16,714 nt of DNA from DAOPYE01 sp035352715 (GTDB lineage: Bacteria > Acidobacteriota > Holophagae > Holophagales > Holophagaceae). The stretch lies in NCBI GenBank assembly GCA_035352715.1, contig DAOPYE010000058.1, positions 1 through 16,714 on the forward strand. Direction: 5' to 3'. Positions 6,503-13,859 of the stretch are shown piece after piece (within the stretch, counting starts at the first letter, position 1; every line of letters begins with the position of its first letter). Made by a program: the position numbers and the translations under genes. A model generated the notes under the pieces. It was not told the DNA's origin, did not search any database, and saw only the letters and a list, made by a program, of their open reading frames with translations.

Positions 6503-8200
6503 ATGCAGCTGAGTGGTGCCCACATCATCTGGGAATGTCTGATCCACGAAGGCGTCAGCACCGTCTTCGGCTACCCCGGCGGCGCCGTACTGAATCTCTA
6601 CGACGCGCTGCTGGATTACCCGGCGATCCATCACGTGCTGGCCCGCCACGAGCAGGGCGCGTGCCATGCGGCTGACGGCTATGCCCGGGCCTTGGGCCAA
6701 GTCGGCGTGTGCATCGCCACCTCGGGCCCCGGCGCGACGAACCTGGTGACGGGGCTCGCCACGGCCATGCTGGATTCGGTGCCCATGGTGGCCATCACCG
6801 GCCAGGTGAGGTCCACGCTGCTGGGCACGGATGCGTTTCAGGAAATCGACGTTACCGGCGTCACGCTGCCGATCACCAAGCACAACTACCTGGTGCAGAA
6901 GGTCGAGGACATTGCGCCCATCCTGCGCGAGGCCTTTGCGCTGGCGCGTTCGGGCCGTCCTGGTCCCGTGCTGGTGGATATCACGGCGGACGCTCAGAAG
7001 GCGCTTGCGGATTTCGACTGGGCGAAGGTTCCGATGCCCACGCGCCACCTGCGGCATCTGCCGCCCCCGCCGGCCATCGAATCCATCGAGCAGGCGGCTT
7101 TGATGCTCAAGGAATCGAAGCGTCCGCTGATCCTCGCGGGGCGGGGCATCGAACTCTCGGGCGCGCGCGCCGAGGTCATGGCGCTCGCGGAAAAGCTGCA
7201 GATCCCCATCGCGACCACGCTGCTGGGCATCGGCGCCGTTCCCGCCAGCCACCCGCTGAACCTGGGGATGATGGGTATGCACGGGGAGGCCTGGACGAAC
7301 CAGGCCATCCAGGAGGCGGATCTGCTGCTGGCTTTCGGTATGCGCTTCGACGATCGCGTGACGGGCGATCTGAAGACCTACGCCCTGAACGCCAAGAAAA
7401 TCCACATCGAGATCGACCACAGCGAGATCCACAAGAACGTGAGGGTGGATCTGCCCATCCTGGGCGATCTGCGCGCGGCGCTGGTGGAGCTGCTTCCCCG
7501 CGTCGAGCCCGTGGCGCAGCGGGAATGGATCGATCATGTGAATGTGCTGCGCGATCAGGTCAACGAAAACGCGATCCTGGCCGATCACGGTGGTTTGCAT
7601 CCTCCCCAGGTGCTGCACGATCTGTGGGAACTCACAGATGGCCAGGCCGTCGTTGTCACCGACGTGGGCCAGCATCAGATGTGGGAAGCCCAGTACTACA
7701 AGCATGACGGTCTGCGCAGCCTCATCACGTCCGGGGGCCTGGGCACCATGGGTTTCGCCCTGCCGGCGGGCCTTGGCGCCAAGTTTGCCGTCCCCGACAA
7801 GGAAGTCTGGGTGGTGGCCGGCGATGGCGGCATCCAGATGAACATCCAGGAGCTGATGACGCTGGTGCAGGAAGGCATCAAGGTCAATATCGCGGTCATC
7901 AACAATGGCTATCTGGGCATGGTGCGCCAGTGGCAGGAGCTGTTCTACAAGCGCCGCTACGCATCCACGCCCATGCTCAGCCCCGATTTTGTGAAGCTGG
8001 CCGAATCCTTTGGCGTGAAGGCCCGGCGCGTCACGAAGCGCAGCGAGGTGGCCGAGGCCGTGAAGGAGGCCCAGGCCACCAAAGGATCCTTCCTCATCGA
8101 ATTCGTGGTGGACCAGGAATTCAACGTCATGCCCATGGTTCCCGCAGGCGGCAAGCTGGATCAGATGATCCGCCGCTTTCCCGATGCCTCTGTCGAGTAG
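6503..8200 (+). CDS. ilvB: Acetolactate synthase large subunit
   Basis: A 565-residue catalytic subunit of acetohydroxyacid synthase: condenses two pyruvates, or pyruvate with 2-oxobutyrate, for Val/Leu and Ile synthesis. The N-terminal ThDP domain has FGYPGGAVLNLYDAL and the catalytic Glu in RHEQGA (E50), followed by SGPGATNLVTGLATA. The central domain has GMHGEAW and GMRFDDRVTG. The C-terminal ThDP/Mg site is GDGGIQMN (440-447) with NN at 467-468, then GMVRQWQELFY. The length is normal for biosynthetic AHAS. AAGGAGAG lies shortly before the ATG. It is the first structural gene after the attenuator; ilvN follows after 8 nt, forming the holoenzyme operon. Confidence 0.98.
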   Translation: MQLSGAHIIWECLIHEGVSTVFGYPGGAVLNLYDALLDYPAIHHVLARHEQGACHAADGYARALGQVGVCIATSGPGATNLVTGLATAMLDSVPMVAITGQVRSTLLGTDAFQEIDVTGVTLPITKHNYLVQKVEDIAPILREAFALARSGRPGPVLVDITADAQKALADFDWAKVPMPTRHLRHLPPPPAIESIEQAALMLKESKRPLILAGRGIELSGARAEVMALAEKLQIPIATTLLGIGAVPASHPLNLGMMGMHGEAWTNQAIQEADLLLAFGMRFDDRVTGDLKTYALNAKKIHIEIDHSEIHKNVRVDLPILGDLRAALVELLPRVEPVAQREWIDHVNVLRDQVNENAILADHGGLHPPQVLHDLWELTDGQAVVVTDVGQHQMWEAQYYKHDGLRSLITSGGLGTMGFALPAGLGAKFAVPDKEVWVVAGDGGIQMNIQELMTLVQEGIKVNIAVINNGYLGMVRQWQELFYKRRYASTPMLSPDFVKLAESFGVKARRVTKRSEVAEAVKEAQATKGSFLIEFVVDQEFNVMPMVPAGGKLDQMIRRFPDASVE

Positions 8201-8208
8201 GAGCGAAC

Positions 8209-8766
8209 ATGACCAAAGCACACGTTCTCGTGGCCTACACCGATGACGAGCCCGGCGTTCTCAACCGCGTGGCGTCGCTCTGCCGCCGCCGCGGATACAA
8301 CATCCATTCCCTGACGGTGGGGCCCACCGAGCAGGCGGGTGTCTCGCGCATGACCATCGTGGTGGACACCGACGAGGTCGGCGTCGTCCACGTCCAGTCC
8401 AATCTCGAAAAGCTGCTCAATGTGCAGAAGGTGGAGAATCTCTCGGCGACTCCCTCCATCGTGCGCGATCTCATCCTGCTGCGCGTCGCCGCAGAGCCGG
8501 ATCGTCGCGCCGAAGTGCTGCAGCTCGCGACGGCCCTCAAGGCTGTGGTGGTGGACATCGCTGCCGATAGCCTGATCCTCGAATGCACGGGCAGCGCGGG
8601 CAAGCTGGACGCGCTGCTGGACATCATGCGGCCCTACGGAATCCTGGAGATGGGCCGCACCGGCGTCGTCGCCATGGGGCGCGGCCGAGGCTTCTTCGGG
8701 GAACAATCCAGCCACACGGGCGCTGAATCCCTGGTGCCCAACTACATCTCCCAGTCGGCGCGCTGA
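8209..8766 (+). CDS. ilvN: Acetolactate synthase small (regulatory) subunit
   Basis: A 185-residue partner of IlvB, conferring valine feedback sensitivity and full activity in the family. The N-terminal ACT domain (about 4-75) contains DEPGVLNRVASLCRRRGYNIHS and SRMTIVV; a C-terminal AHAS-small-subunit domain follows (about 85-165) with RTGVVAMGRG near its end. The size matches the long (ilvH/ilvN-type) form. The ATG at 8209 is chosen because AGGAG (8199-8203) overlaps the ilvB stop and sits 5 nt upstream, and because ACT homology starts at once. Spacing of 8 nt from ilvB implies co-transcription and probable translational coupling. Confidence 0.97.
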   Translation: MTKAHVLVAYTDDEPGVLNRVASLCRRRGYNIHSLTVGPTEQAGVSRMTIVVDTDEVGVVHVQSNLEKLLNVQKVENLSATPSIVRDLILLRVAAEPDRRAEVLQLATALKAVVVDIAADSLILECTGSAGKLDALLDIMRPYGILEMGRTGVVAMGRGRGFFGEQSSHTGAESLVPNYISQSAR

Positions 8767-8787
8767 ACCTTCCGCGAGCCTTTGCGC

Positions 8788-8816
8788 TGTGATGTTTTGC
8801 ACAGCACTTGTATGAT
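8788..8816 (+). promoter_or_regulatory. CRP-like dyad and possible internal promoter before ilvC
   Basis: TGTGA-N6-GCACA (8788-8803) matches 9 of 10 defined positions of the CRP consensus TGTGA-N6-TCACA; the dyad core is GCTGTG/CACAGC (8786-8791, 8800-8805). A possible -10, TATGAT (8811-8816), follows with no good -35. The 94-nt gap between ilvN and ilvC (against 8 nt between ilvB and ilvN) leaves room for an extra promoter. A second small hairpin (GGCCG/CGGCC) lies further down without a T-run. Function is inferred only from pattern. Confidence 0.35.
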
Positions 8817-8860
8817 TATCAACTCTGGCCGAAGACCGGCCTTACCTGGAGTCCCCACCC

Positions 8861-9871
8861 ATGGCAACGCTCTACTACGACAAAGACGCAGACCTATCCA
8901 TCATTCAGGGCAAGAAGGTTGCGATCATCGGCTACGGCTCCCAGGGCCACGCCCATGCGCTGAATCTTCGGGATAGCGGCGTTGAGGTTCGCATCGGCTT
9001 GCCCGAGACCTCCAAGTCCCGCGCCCGCGCCGAGCAGGCCGGCCTGACCGTGCTGAGCAACTCCGAAGCCGCCGCCTGGGCGGACGTCATCATGATCCTG
9101 ACGCCCGATCAGACGCAGGCCAAGATCTACAACGAATCCATCGCCCAGCACATCAAGCCCGGCAAGACGCTGATGTTCGCCCACGGCTTCAATATCCGCT
9201 ATGGCTGCATCAAGGTGCCCGAGGGCGTCGACGTCAGCCTGATCGCCCCCAAGAGCCCCGGCCACCGCGTGCGCGAACTCTATGTCGACGGCGGCGGCGT
9301 TCCGGCCCTCATCGCTGTTGAGCAGGACGCCACGGGTAACGCCTTCGCCCAGGCGCTCAGCTACGCCAAGGCCATGGGCCACACCCGCGTGGGCGTGCTG
9401 CAGACCACCTTCACGGAAGAGACCGAGACGGATCTCTTCGGCGAAAAGGCCGTGCTGTGCGGCGGCGCCAGCGCCCTGATCAAGGCCGGTTTCGACACCC
9501 TGGTGGAAGCGGGCTACCAGCCTGAGATCGCCTACTTCGAGTGCCTGCACGAGCTGAAGCTGATCGTCGACCTGATCTACCAGGGCGGCCTGAGCTACAT
9601 GCGCTACTCCATCAGCGACACCGCCGAGTACGGCGATTACACCGGCGGCCCCCGCCTGGTGACTGATGAGACGAAGAAGGAGATGAAGAAGATCCTCGAT
9701 GAGATCCAGGACGGCCGCTACGCCACCGCCTGGCTCGAAGAGAACGCCACCGGCCGCAAGTGGTTCGAAGCCACCCGCGCCAAGGAGCAGGAATCCAACA
9801 TCGAGCAGGTTGGTAAGAAGCTCCGCGCCATGATGCCCTTCATCAACCCCAAGGAAGCCCCCAAGGCCTAA
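8861..9871 (+). CDS. ilvC: Ketol-acid reductoisomerase, class I
   Basis: A 336-residue enzyme converting acetolactate/acetohydroxybutyrate to the dihydroxy acids with Mg2+ and NAD(P)H; second step of Val/Leu/Ile synthesis. The Rossmann domain (about 1-180) begins with VAIIGYGSQGHAHALNLRDSG; the cofactor loop reads GLPETSKSRARAEQ, with Ser residues where NADPH phosphate contacts usually lie, so NADPH is the likelier cofactor (inferred). The knotted C-terminal domain has the metal ligands in ETDLFGEKAVLCGG and the helix YFECLHELKLIVDL. Length is typical of the short class I form. GGAG lies about 7 nt upstream of the ATG. It follows ilvN on the same strand and ends ahead of a strong hairpin shared with the convergent gene. 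Confidence 0.98.
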   Translation: MATLYYDKDADLSIIQGKKVAIIGYGSQGHAHALNLRDSGVEVRIGLPETSKSRARAEQAGLTVLSNSEAAAWADVIMILTPDQTQAKIYNESIAQHIKPGKTLMFAHGFNIRYGCIKVPEGVDVSLIAPKSPGHRVRELYVDGGGVPALIAVEQDATGNAFAQALSYAKAMGHTRVGVLQTTFTEETETDLFGEKAVLCGGASALIKAGFDTLVEAGYQPEIAYFECLHELKLIVDLIYQGGLSYMRYSISDTAEYGDYTGGPRLVTDETKKEMKKILDEIQDGRYATAWLEENATGRKWFEATRAKEQESNIEQVGKKLRAMMPFINPKEAPKA

Positions 9872-9900
9872 GGTTTCAAGCCTAGCCTTTCCGGCCCCTT

Positions 9901-9938
9901 CCAAGCGCCCTGCCGACCTCTGGTCGCAGGGCGCTTGG
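9901..9938. terminator. Hairpin between convergent ilvC and the cNMP-domain gene
   Basis: Perfect 13-bp arms CCAAGCGCCCTGC (9901-9913) and GCAGGGCGCTTGG (9926-9938), extended by GACC/GGTC (9915-9918, 9922-9925) past a bulged C. It sits 30 nt after the ilvC stop and 3 nt from the stop of the opposing gene, so it probably acts as a bidirectional terminator, though neither side has a T-run. Confidence 0.7.
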
Positions 9939-9941
9939 CTA

Positions 9942-10727
9942 TCAGGGTGCGGGTTTCATGAACTGCAGGGCCAGTTCCGGGTAGCAGCGCACGAACGCTT
10001 CGCGTCGAGCGCCTTCGATGGTCGCCAGGAGGACGTCGCCTTCTGCAATGGCGGTGGCAGTCTGCGCCTGCCCGCGCAGGAAGGGCCCTGGCTCCAGGAA
10101 GCCGCTGGGCAGATCCTCGGGGCCGACGATGCTAGTCTCGTCGTGGCTGCTCTCGCCGTTGCGTTCCAGGCGCACACGGCCCACGAGAAGCTGATGGACG
10201 CGCGATGCCGGCTCGTCCCGGCGGAACAGCGCCTCTCCCGAAGACACCAGCGTGCGTTCGGCGCCGAGGGCGAAACGCTCCTGGAAGCCGCGCAGCGCCT
10301 CGTTGGTTTCCTTCAGGCGACGCGTGAACTGCTGGCAGATGATCCGCGTTAGCAGGGGGAATTCGCCGATGATGAGGTCCACGTGGGCAGGGTGCAGGCG
10401 CAGGGCGAAGCTGGCGCCAGAACTGCGCACGGATGCGGTGCGCCGCTGGGCCCCGAAATACGCCATCTCGCCGACGATCACCGGCTCGTCCTCACACATG
10501 ATTGCCGCGAGCATTACGGGTGGGCCGCCGGGGGCCAGGGGCGGATGCTCCACCGTGAAGGCGCCTTTGAGCACGATGAAGAGATCACGCCCTTCTTCGC
10601 CTTCCTGGATCAGCAGTTCGCCTTCGCGGTAGCGGCAGGGCTCGATATCGGGACAGCGCGCCAGCAATTGCTGGATCTCGCCGGTCCGCGCGCATTCCAG
10701 GCCCGTGATCTCGAAGGATTCCGGCAT
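9942..10727 (-). CDS. Cyclic nucleotide-binding-fold protein without DNA-binding domain
   Basis: A 261-residue soluble protein. Residues about 15-135 form a CAP_ED/cNMP-binding fold: the REGELLIQEGEEGRDLFIVLKG strands and a phosphate-binding-cassette-like GEMAYFGAQRRTASV (86-100), with Gly-Glu and Arg-Thr-Ala in the usual places, so ligand binding is plausible. Residues about 150-258 look like a second, degenerate copy of the fold (SSGEALFRRDEPASRVHQLLVGRVRLE) with no recognisable cassette. No helix-turn-helix follows, so it is not a normal CRP/FNR regulator. GGAGG precedes the ATG at 10727. It lies 89 bp downstream of the DAHP synthase gene on the same strand; joint transcription is possible, but a dyad at 10748-10775 lies between. 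The partner or process is unknown. Confidence 0.85.
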   Translation of the reverse strand: MPESFEITGLECARTGEIQQLLARCPDIEPCRYREGELLIQEGEEGRDLFIVLKGAFTVEHPPLAPGGPPVMLAAIMCEDEPVIVGEMAYFGAQRRTASVRSSGASFALRLHPAHVDLIIGEFPLLTRIICQQFTRRLKETNEALRGFQERFALGAERTLVSSGEALFRRDEPASRVHQLLVGRVRLERNGESSHDETSIVGPEDLPSGFLEPGPFLRGQAQTATAIAEGDVLLATIEGARREAFVRCYPELALQFMKPAP

Positions 10728-10747
10728 GAAGCCCTCCGCCTCCGATC

Positions 10748-10775
10748 ATGCCCGATGCGCGAGGTCTGCGGGCAT
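10748..10775. repeat. Inverted repeat upstream of the cNMP-domain gene
   Basis: ATGCCCG (10748-10754) and CGGGCAT (10769-10775) are perfect 7-bp arms with a 14-nt spacer, 20 nt upstream of the ATG at 10727. It may be a weak terminator after the DAHP synthase gene or an operator; no T-run follows on the minus strand. Confidence 0.3.
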
Positions 10776-10816
10776 ATTTCGATGAAAGCGGAGGGAGATA
10801 TCGGGCGCGAAGTGGG

Positions 10817-12181
10817 TTACAGATTCCCGGCGCGGCGGGCGCGCTGCATGGCGGCTTCCTCGCGCAGCATGGCGGCGATGAGCGAGGCCATCTCCAGGCT
10901 CTGGTTGCGGTTCAGGCGCGGATCACAGCCGCTCTGATAGGCGCGCTCCAGATCCTTTTCGTCGAGGCATTCCGCGCCGCCCAGGCATTCGGTGACCGGC
11001 GTGCCCGTCAGCTCGAAGTGCACGGCCCCGATGCGCGATCCCAGGGACCAATGGGTGATCATCACCTCGCGCAGCTCCTGGAGGATGTCTTCGAAGGCCC
11101 GGGTCTTGATGCCACTGGGCGTCTGGCGGCCGTTGCCGTGCATGGGGTCGCAGCTCCACAGCACGGGATGGCCGGTCTCGCGCACCGCTTCCAGCAGCGG
11201 TCCCAGCAGATCGCCCGCGCGGCCCACGCCAAAGCGCGTGATGAGCGTGATGCGGCCCGGCGCGCGGTCCGGGTCCAGGATCTCCAGCGTCCGCTTCAGC
11301 TCGTCGGGCGTCATCTTGGGGCCGACCTTCACGCCCAGCGGATTGGCGATGCCGCGCAGGTATTCCATGTGCGCGCCGTCGAGCTGGCGCGTGCGCTCGC
11401 CCAGCCACAGGAAGTGCGCGCCCAGGTTGTACCAGGCTTCGCGTTCCTCGACGTAGCGCGTCATGGCTTCTTCGTAGTTCAGGTGCAGCGCCTCGTGGCT
11501 GGTGAAGATGTCGCCCGTGCGCAGCGTCTGGCTCTGCCCGCTGAGGGATTCCACGAAGTGCAGGCTGTCCTGAACCAGGTTCAGGATCTCGGAGTAGTGA
11601 CCCGCGTCGGGTCCGCGCCAGGACAGCTCCCAGCGCTCGGGGTGGTGCAGATCGACGAAGCCGCCATCCACCAGGGCCCGCAGGTAGTTCAGCGTGGCGA
11701 CCGAGCAGCGGTAGGCCTTCAGCAGGCGGATGGGATCGGGCTTGCGGGCCTCCAGGGTCGCCTCGATGCCGTTGATGATGTCGCCGCGGTACGAGGGCAG
11801 CTCCACGCCGTCGACGACTTCTGTGTCGCTGCTGCGGGGCTTGGCGTACTGTCCCGCGATGCGCCCCAGGTGGATGACGGAGGTGCGTCCCCCGTGGGTG
11901 ATGAGCAGGGACATCTGCAGCAGCACGCGCAGCTTGTCGGCGATGATCGGGCCCGTGCAGTCGTGGAAGGCCTCGGCGCAGTCGCCGCCCTGGAGCAGGA
12001 ACCGCTTGCCGGCGACCGCGTCGCCCAGCAGGCCGCGAAGGTTGTCGACTTCATCGGATACGACCAGGGGAGGGAGCTCGCGCAGCTCTTCCAGCGCGGA
12101 TTCCAGCAGCGCGGAGTCGTCGTAGACCGGCTGCTGCTTGGCGGGGAAGGGGTGCCAGGAGGTGGGGGTCCACGGATTCAT
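10817..12181 (-). CDS. Class II 3-deoxy-7-phosphoheptulonate (DAHP) synthase
   Basis: A 454-residue enzyme joining phosphoenolpyruvate and erythrose 4-phosphate, the first step of the shikimate pathway. It belongs to the class II (plant/Mycobacterium-like, AroA_II) family, not the AroFGH type: PWTPTSWH at the N-terminus, QGGDCAEAF with the metal-binding Cys (C68), GRIAGQYAKPRS, SHEALHLNYEEAMTR, and CDPMHGNG with the metal-binding His. The full length is present. Its ATG overlaps the pheA stop (ATGA, 12178-12181), so translation is probably coupled. Being downstream of the Phe attenuator, its expression should follow phenylalanyl-tRNA charging. Databases use several symbols for class II members, so none is assigned. 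Confidence 0.96.
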   Translation of the reverse strand: MNPWTPTSWHPFPAKQQPVYDDSALLESALEELRELPPLVVSDEVDNLRGLLGDAVAGKRFLLQGGDCAEAFHDCTGPIIADKLRVLLQMSLLITHGGRTSVIHLGRIAGQYAKPRSSDTEVVDGVELPSYRGDIINGIEATLEARKPDPIRLLKAYRCSVATLNYLRALVDGGFVDLHHPERWELSWRGPDAGHYSEILNLVQDSLHFVESLSGQSQTLRTGDIFTSHEALHLNYEEAMTRYVEEREAWYNLGAHFLWLGERTRQLDGAHMEYLRGIANPLGVKVGPKMTPDELKRTLEILDPDRAPGRITLITRFGVGRAGDLLGPLLEAVRETGHPVLWSCDPMHGNGRQTPSGIKTRAFEDILQELREVMITHWSLGSRIGAVHFELTGTPVTECLGGAECLDEKDLERAYQSGCDPRLNRNQSLEMASLIAAMLREEAAMQRARRAGNL

Positions 12182-13302
12182 CGATTGCTCTCCTCGGCTT
12201 TGGGGTAGCTGCCCAGCAGCTTGACGCTGGACGAAACGCGGGCGAGTTCATTCAAGGCCTCGGCCACGGCGGGATCCTGTTCATGTCCTTCCAGATCCAG
12301 GAAGAACGCGTATTCCCAGGCCTTGCGGCGCGTGGGGCGGCTTTGGATGCGCGACAGGTTGAGGCCGTGTCGGGCGAGGGGTTCCAGCAGATGCAGCAGC
12401 ACGCCAGGCTGGTCCTTCACGGTCACCAGCAGGCTGGTCAGGTCGCGGCCCGAAGGCGGAGGCGGTTGGCCTCCGATCACCCAGAACCGCGTGGCGTTGC
12501 CGCCCATGTCCTGGATGCCTTCTGCGGCCACGCGCAGGTCGAAGAGCTTGGACGCCAGCTCGGAAGCCACCGCGGCGCCTTCGGCGTCCTCACGGGCAAG
12601 GCGCGCGGCCTCGGTCGTGGAGGAGGCCACGACGGTGGTGGCCTGGGGCAGATGGGTCGCCAGCCAACGCTGGCATTGGCCCAGGGGCTGCGGATGCGAA
12701 TAGACGCGCTTGATGCGGGAGATCTCCAGATCGTGGCGCATCAGCAGCGCCAGATCCACGGGCAGCAGGATCTCGGCGACGATGCGCAGCGGGCTGTCCA
12801 GGAAGGCGTCCAGCGTGGGATCCACCGCGCCTTCGGTGGCGTTCTCGACGGGAACCACGCCGTAGTCCGCCTGGCCCCGTTCCACCGTCTGGAAAACGCC
12901 CGGAATGGAGGCCTGCGGCATGGCCTGCACCGAAAGCCCGAACTGCGTGTTGACCGCCTGATGGGAGAAGGTGCCCTCGGGTCCCAGGAAGGCGATGTGC
13001 AGCGGCCGCTCCAGGCTCAGGCAGGCGCTCATGATTTCGCGGAAGACCGGTCGGATGGCGTCCTTAGGAAAGGGGCCGGCATTCAGTCCTTCCAGGCGTT
13101 CGAGGATCTGGCGCTCCCGAGCGGGCACATGAAAGGGCGAACCCGGCAGCAGCGTGCGCTTGTATTCGCCCACTTCATTCGCCAGCTTCGCGCGCTCGTT
13201 CAGCAGGGCCAGAATCTGCTCATCCACCGCGTCGATGCAGCCCCGGAGTTCCGACAGGGGCCGCAGGGGAGAGGAGGCTGGATGGGATGGTGTCACGTCC
13301 AT
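12178..13302 (-). CDS. pheA: Bifunctional chorismate mutase / prephenate dehydratase (P-protein)
   Basis: A 374-residue fusion making phenylpyruvate from chorismate. An AroQ-type chorismate mutase (about 15-95) has ELRGCIDAVDEQILALLNER and EVGEYK. Prephenate dehydratase (about 101-277) has FLGPEGTFSHQA, VPVENATEGAVDPTLD and the catalytic TRF (271-273) in GNATRFWVIG. A C-terminal ACT domain (about 289-368) has PGVLLHLLEPLA and RIQSRPTR. The usual Phe-binding ESRP motif reads QSRP here (Q320), which might alter feedback inhibition. The start at 13302 precedes the mutase domain by about 15 residues; its Shine-Dalgarno is weak. It is the first gene of a two-gene unit with DAHP synthase and is preceded by a Phe leader peptide and attenuator. 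Confidence 0.97.
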   Translation of the reverse strand: MDVTPSHPASSPLRPLSELRGCIDAVDEQILALLNERAKLANEVGEYKRTLLPGSPFHVPARERQILERLEGLNAGPFPKDAIRPVFREIMSACLSLERPLHIAFLGPEGTFSHQAVNTQFGLSVQAMPQASIPGVFQTVERGQADYGVVPVENATEGAVDPTLDAFLDSPLRIVAEILLPVDLALLMRHDLEISRIKRVYSHPQPLGQCQRWLATHLPQATTVVASSTTEAARLAREDAEGAAVASELASKLFDLRVAAEGIQDMGGNATRFWVIGGQPPPPSGRDLTSLLVTVKDQPGVLLHLLEPLARHGLNLSRIQSRPTRRKAWEYAFFLDLEGHEQDPAVAEALNELARVSSSVKLLGSYPKAEESNR

Positions 13303-13317
13303 GGGATGGCTTTCTAT

Positions 13318-13414
13318 AAAGAAAACCCCCGGTCGCTTTTAGCGCTCGGGGGCTTGATTCGGTGTGGTTCGCTGGACTAATCCAGAACCTCTCCGGCCAT
13401 CGCACCCCAGGCGC
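13318..13414 (-). terminator. pheA transcription attenuator
   Basis: On the minus strand, CCCCCG (13352-13347) and CGGGGG (13331-13326) form the outer stem, with an inner CGC/GCG stem and TAAAA loop; the 3' side runs into TTTTCTTT (13325-13318). It ends 15 nt before the pheA ATG. Antiterminator: GCGCCTGGGG (13414-13405), inside leader codons 16-19, pairs with CCCCGAGCGC (13351-13342) as 4 bp, one mismatch, 5 bp, and would occupy the terminator's 5' arm. The control Phe codons lie just upstream of the antiterminator strand, as attenuation requires. Confidence 0.82.
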
Positions 13415-13460
13415 GGCGGCTGGTAAAGCTAAACAGGAAGAAGTGGCGATTGGGGTTCAT
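13377..13460 (-). CDS. pheL: pheA leader peptide (Phe-rich)
   Basis: A 27-residue ORF starting MNPNRHFFLFSFTS, with four Phe in residues 7-12 (TTC TTC CTG TTT AGC TTT), the pattern of Phe-operon leader peptides such as E. coli PheL. Its TAG stop (13379-13377) lies 23 nt before the terminator's 5' arm. Codons 16-19 overlap the antiterminator strand. The frame is open further upstream, but a promoter-like TAGAAT lies 21-26 nt before this ATG, making this short ORF the likely translated unit. No strong Shine-Dalgarno is visible in the short 5' UTR. It is not homologous to PheL in sequence; the name is by role. Confidence 0.82.
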   Translation of the reverse strand: MNPNRHFFLFSFTSRRAWGAMAGEVLD

Positions 13461-13480
13461 GGAAAACTCGTGAAGGCCTG

Positions 13481-13508
13481 ATTCTAGCACGAGTGTGACT
13501 TTGGTCAT
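13481..13508 (-). promoter_or_regulatory. Probable pheA operon promoter
   Basis: Minus-strand TAGAAT (13486-13481) is a 5/6 match to a -10 box; ATGACC (13508-13503) lies 16 bp upstream, matching the TGAC core of the -35 box. Transcription would begin about 13 nt before the leader ATG at 13460. Confidence 0.6.
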
Positions 13509-13509
13509 C

Positions 13510-13859
13510 GATCTGGTTTCCACAGGAGATGTCCAAAGCTCAGGTAGAAGAACACAGTGCGCTCGCCCTTGCTGGGGCGATATTTTGTGAACGTGTTGAT
13601 GTGCTGGATCACGCTGCGTTTTGGGCTGGGTTTCGGGCCGGGTTTCGGGTTGTCGGCCTCCGGCGCCTGCGCCGCCAGCTTGAGTGCCTAAGGGAGACGC
13701 GTGTGAAGGTTTGGCCCGCGTTCTCACGGGCATGTGCATCGGGAGAACCTTCCTGAAACTGTGATTTTGATCGGCGGACGAGGCGCTAAAGTCCAGCACA
13801 GGTTCAGTCTGCGCCAAAGTCCAGCGACCTGTTCAAACCCTGCCCCATGGAGTCATCAG
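13510..13859. other. Non-coding gap between divergent pheA leader and S46 peptidase gene
   Basis: No convincing gene. Open frames exist on both strands, but they carry low-complexity Arg/Pro/Gln-rich translations derived from a GGGTTTCGGG direct repeat near 13627-13650. AAAGTCCAGC occurs twice (13788-13797 and 13816-13825), with ACAGG/CCTGT arms around the second copy, in the likely promoter or leader of the peptidase gene. No clear -35/-10 pair was identified for that gene. Confidence 0.5.

Noticed and set aside
6473..8221. Long minus-strand open frame (582 codons) opposite ilvB
   Set aside because: Shadow of ilvB, with His/Gln/Asp/Arg-rich composition and no recognisable motif.
8828..8842. 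GGCCG/CGGCC hairpin before ilvC as an attenuator
   Set aside because: Only 5 bp, no T-run, and no leader ORF with control codons nearby.
10748..12208. Plus-strand open frame (486 codons) opposite DAHP synthase
   Set aside because: Antisense shadow of a well-supported enzyme; no domain seen.
13529..13756. Small plus-strand ORF (75 codons) before the S46 gene
   Set aside because: No good ribosome-binding site; composition reflects a GGGTTTCGGG repeat and no motif is seen.
13377..13817. Whole 146-codon minus-strand frame as a protein gene
   Set aside because: Only its last 27 codons, the Phe leader, make sense; the rest is low-complexity and lies upstream of the probable promoter.
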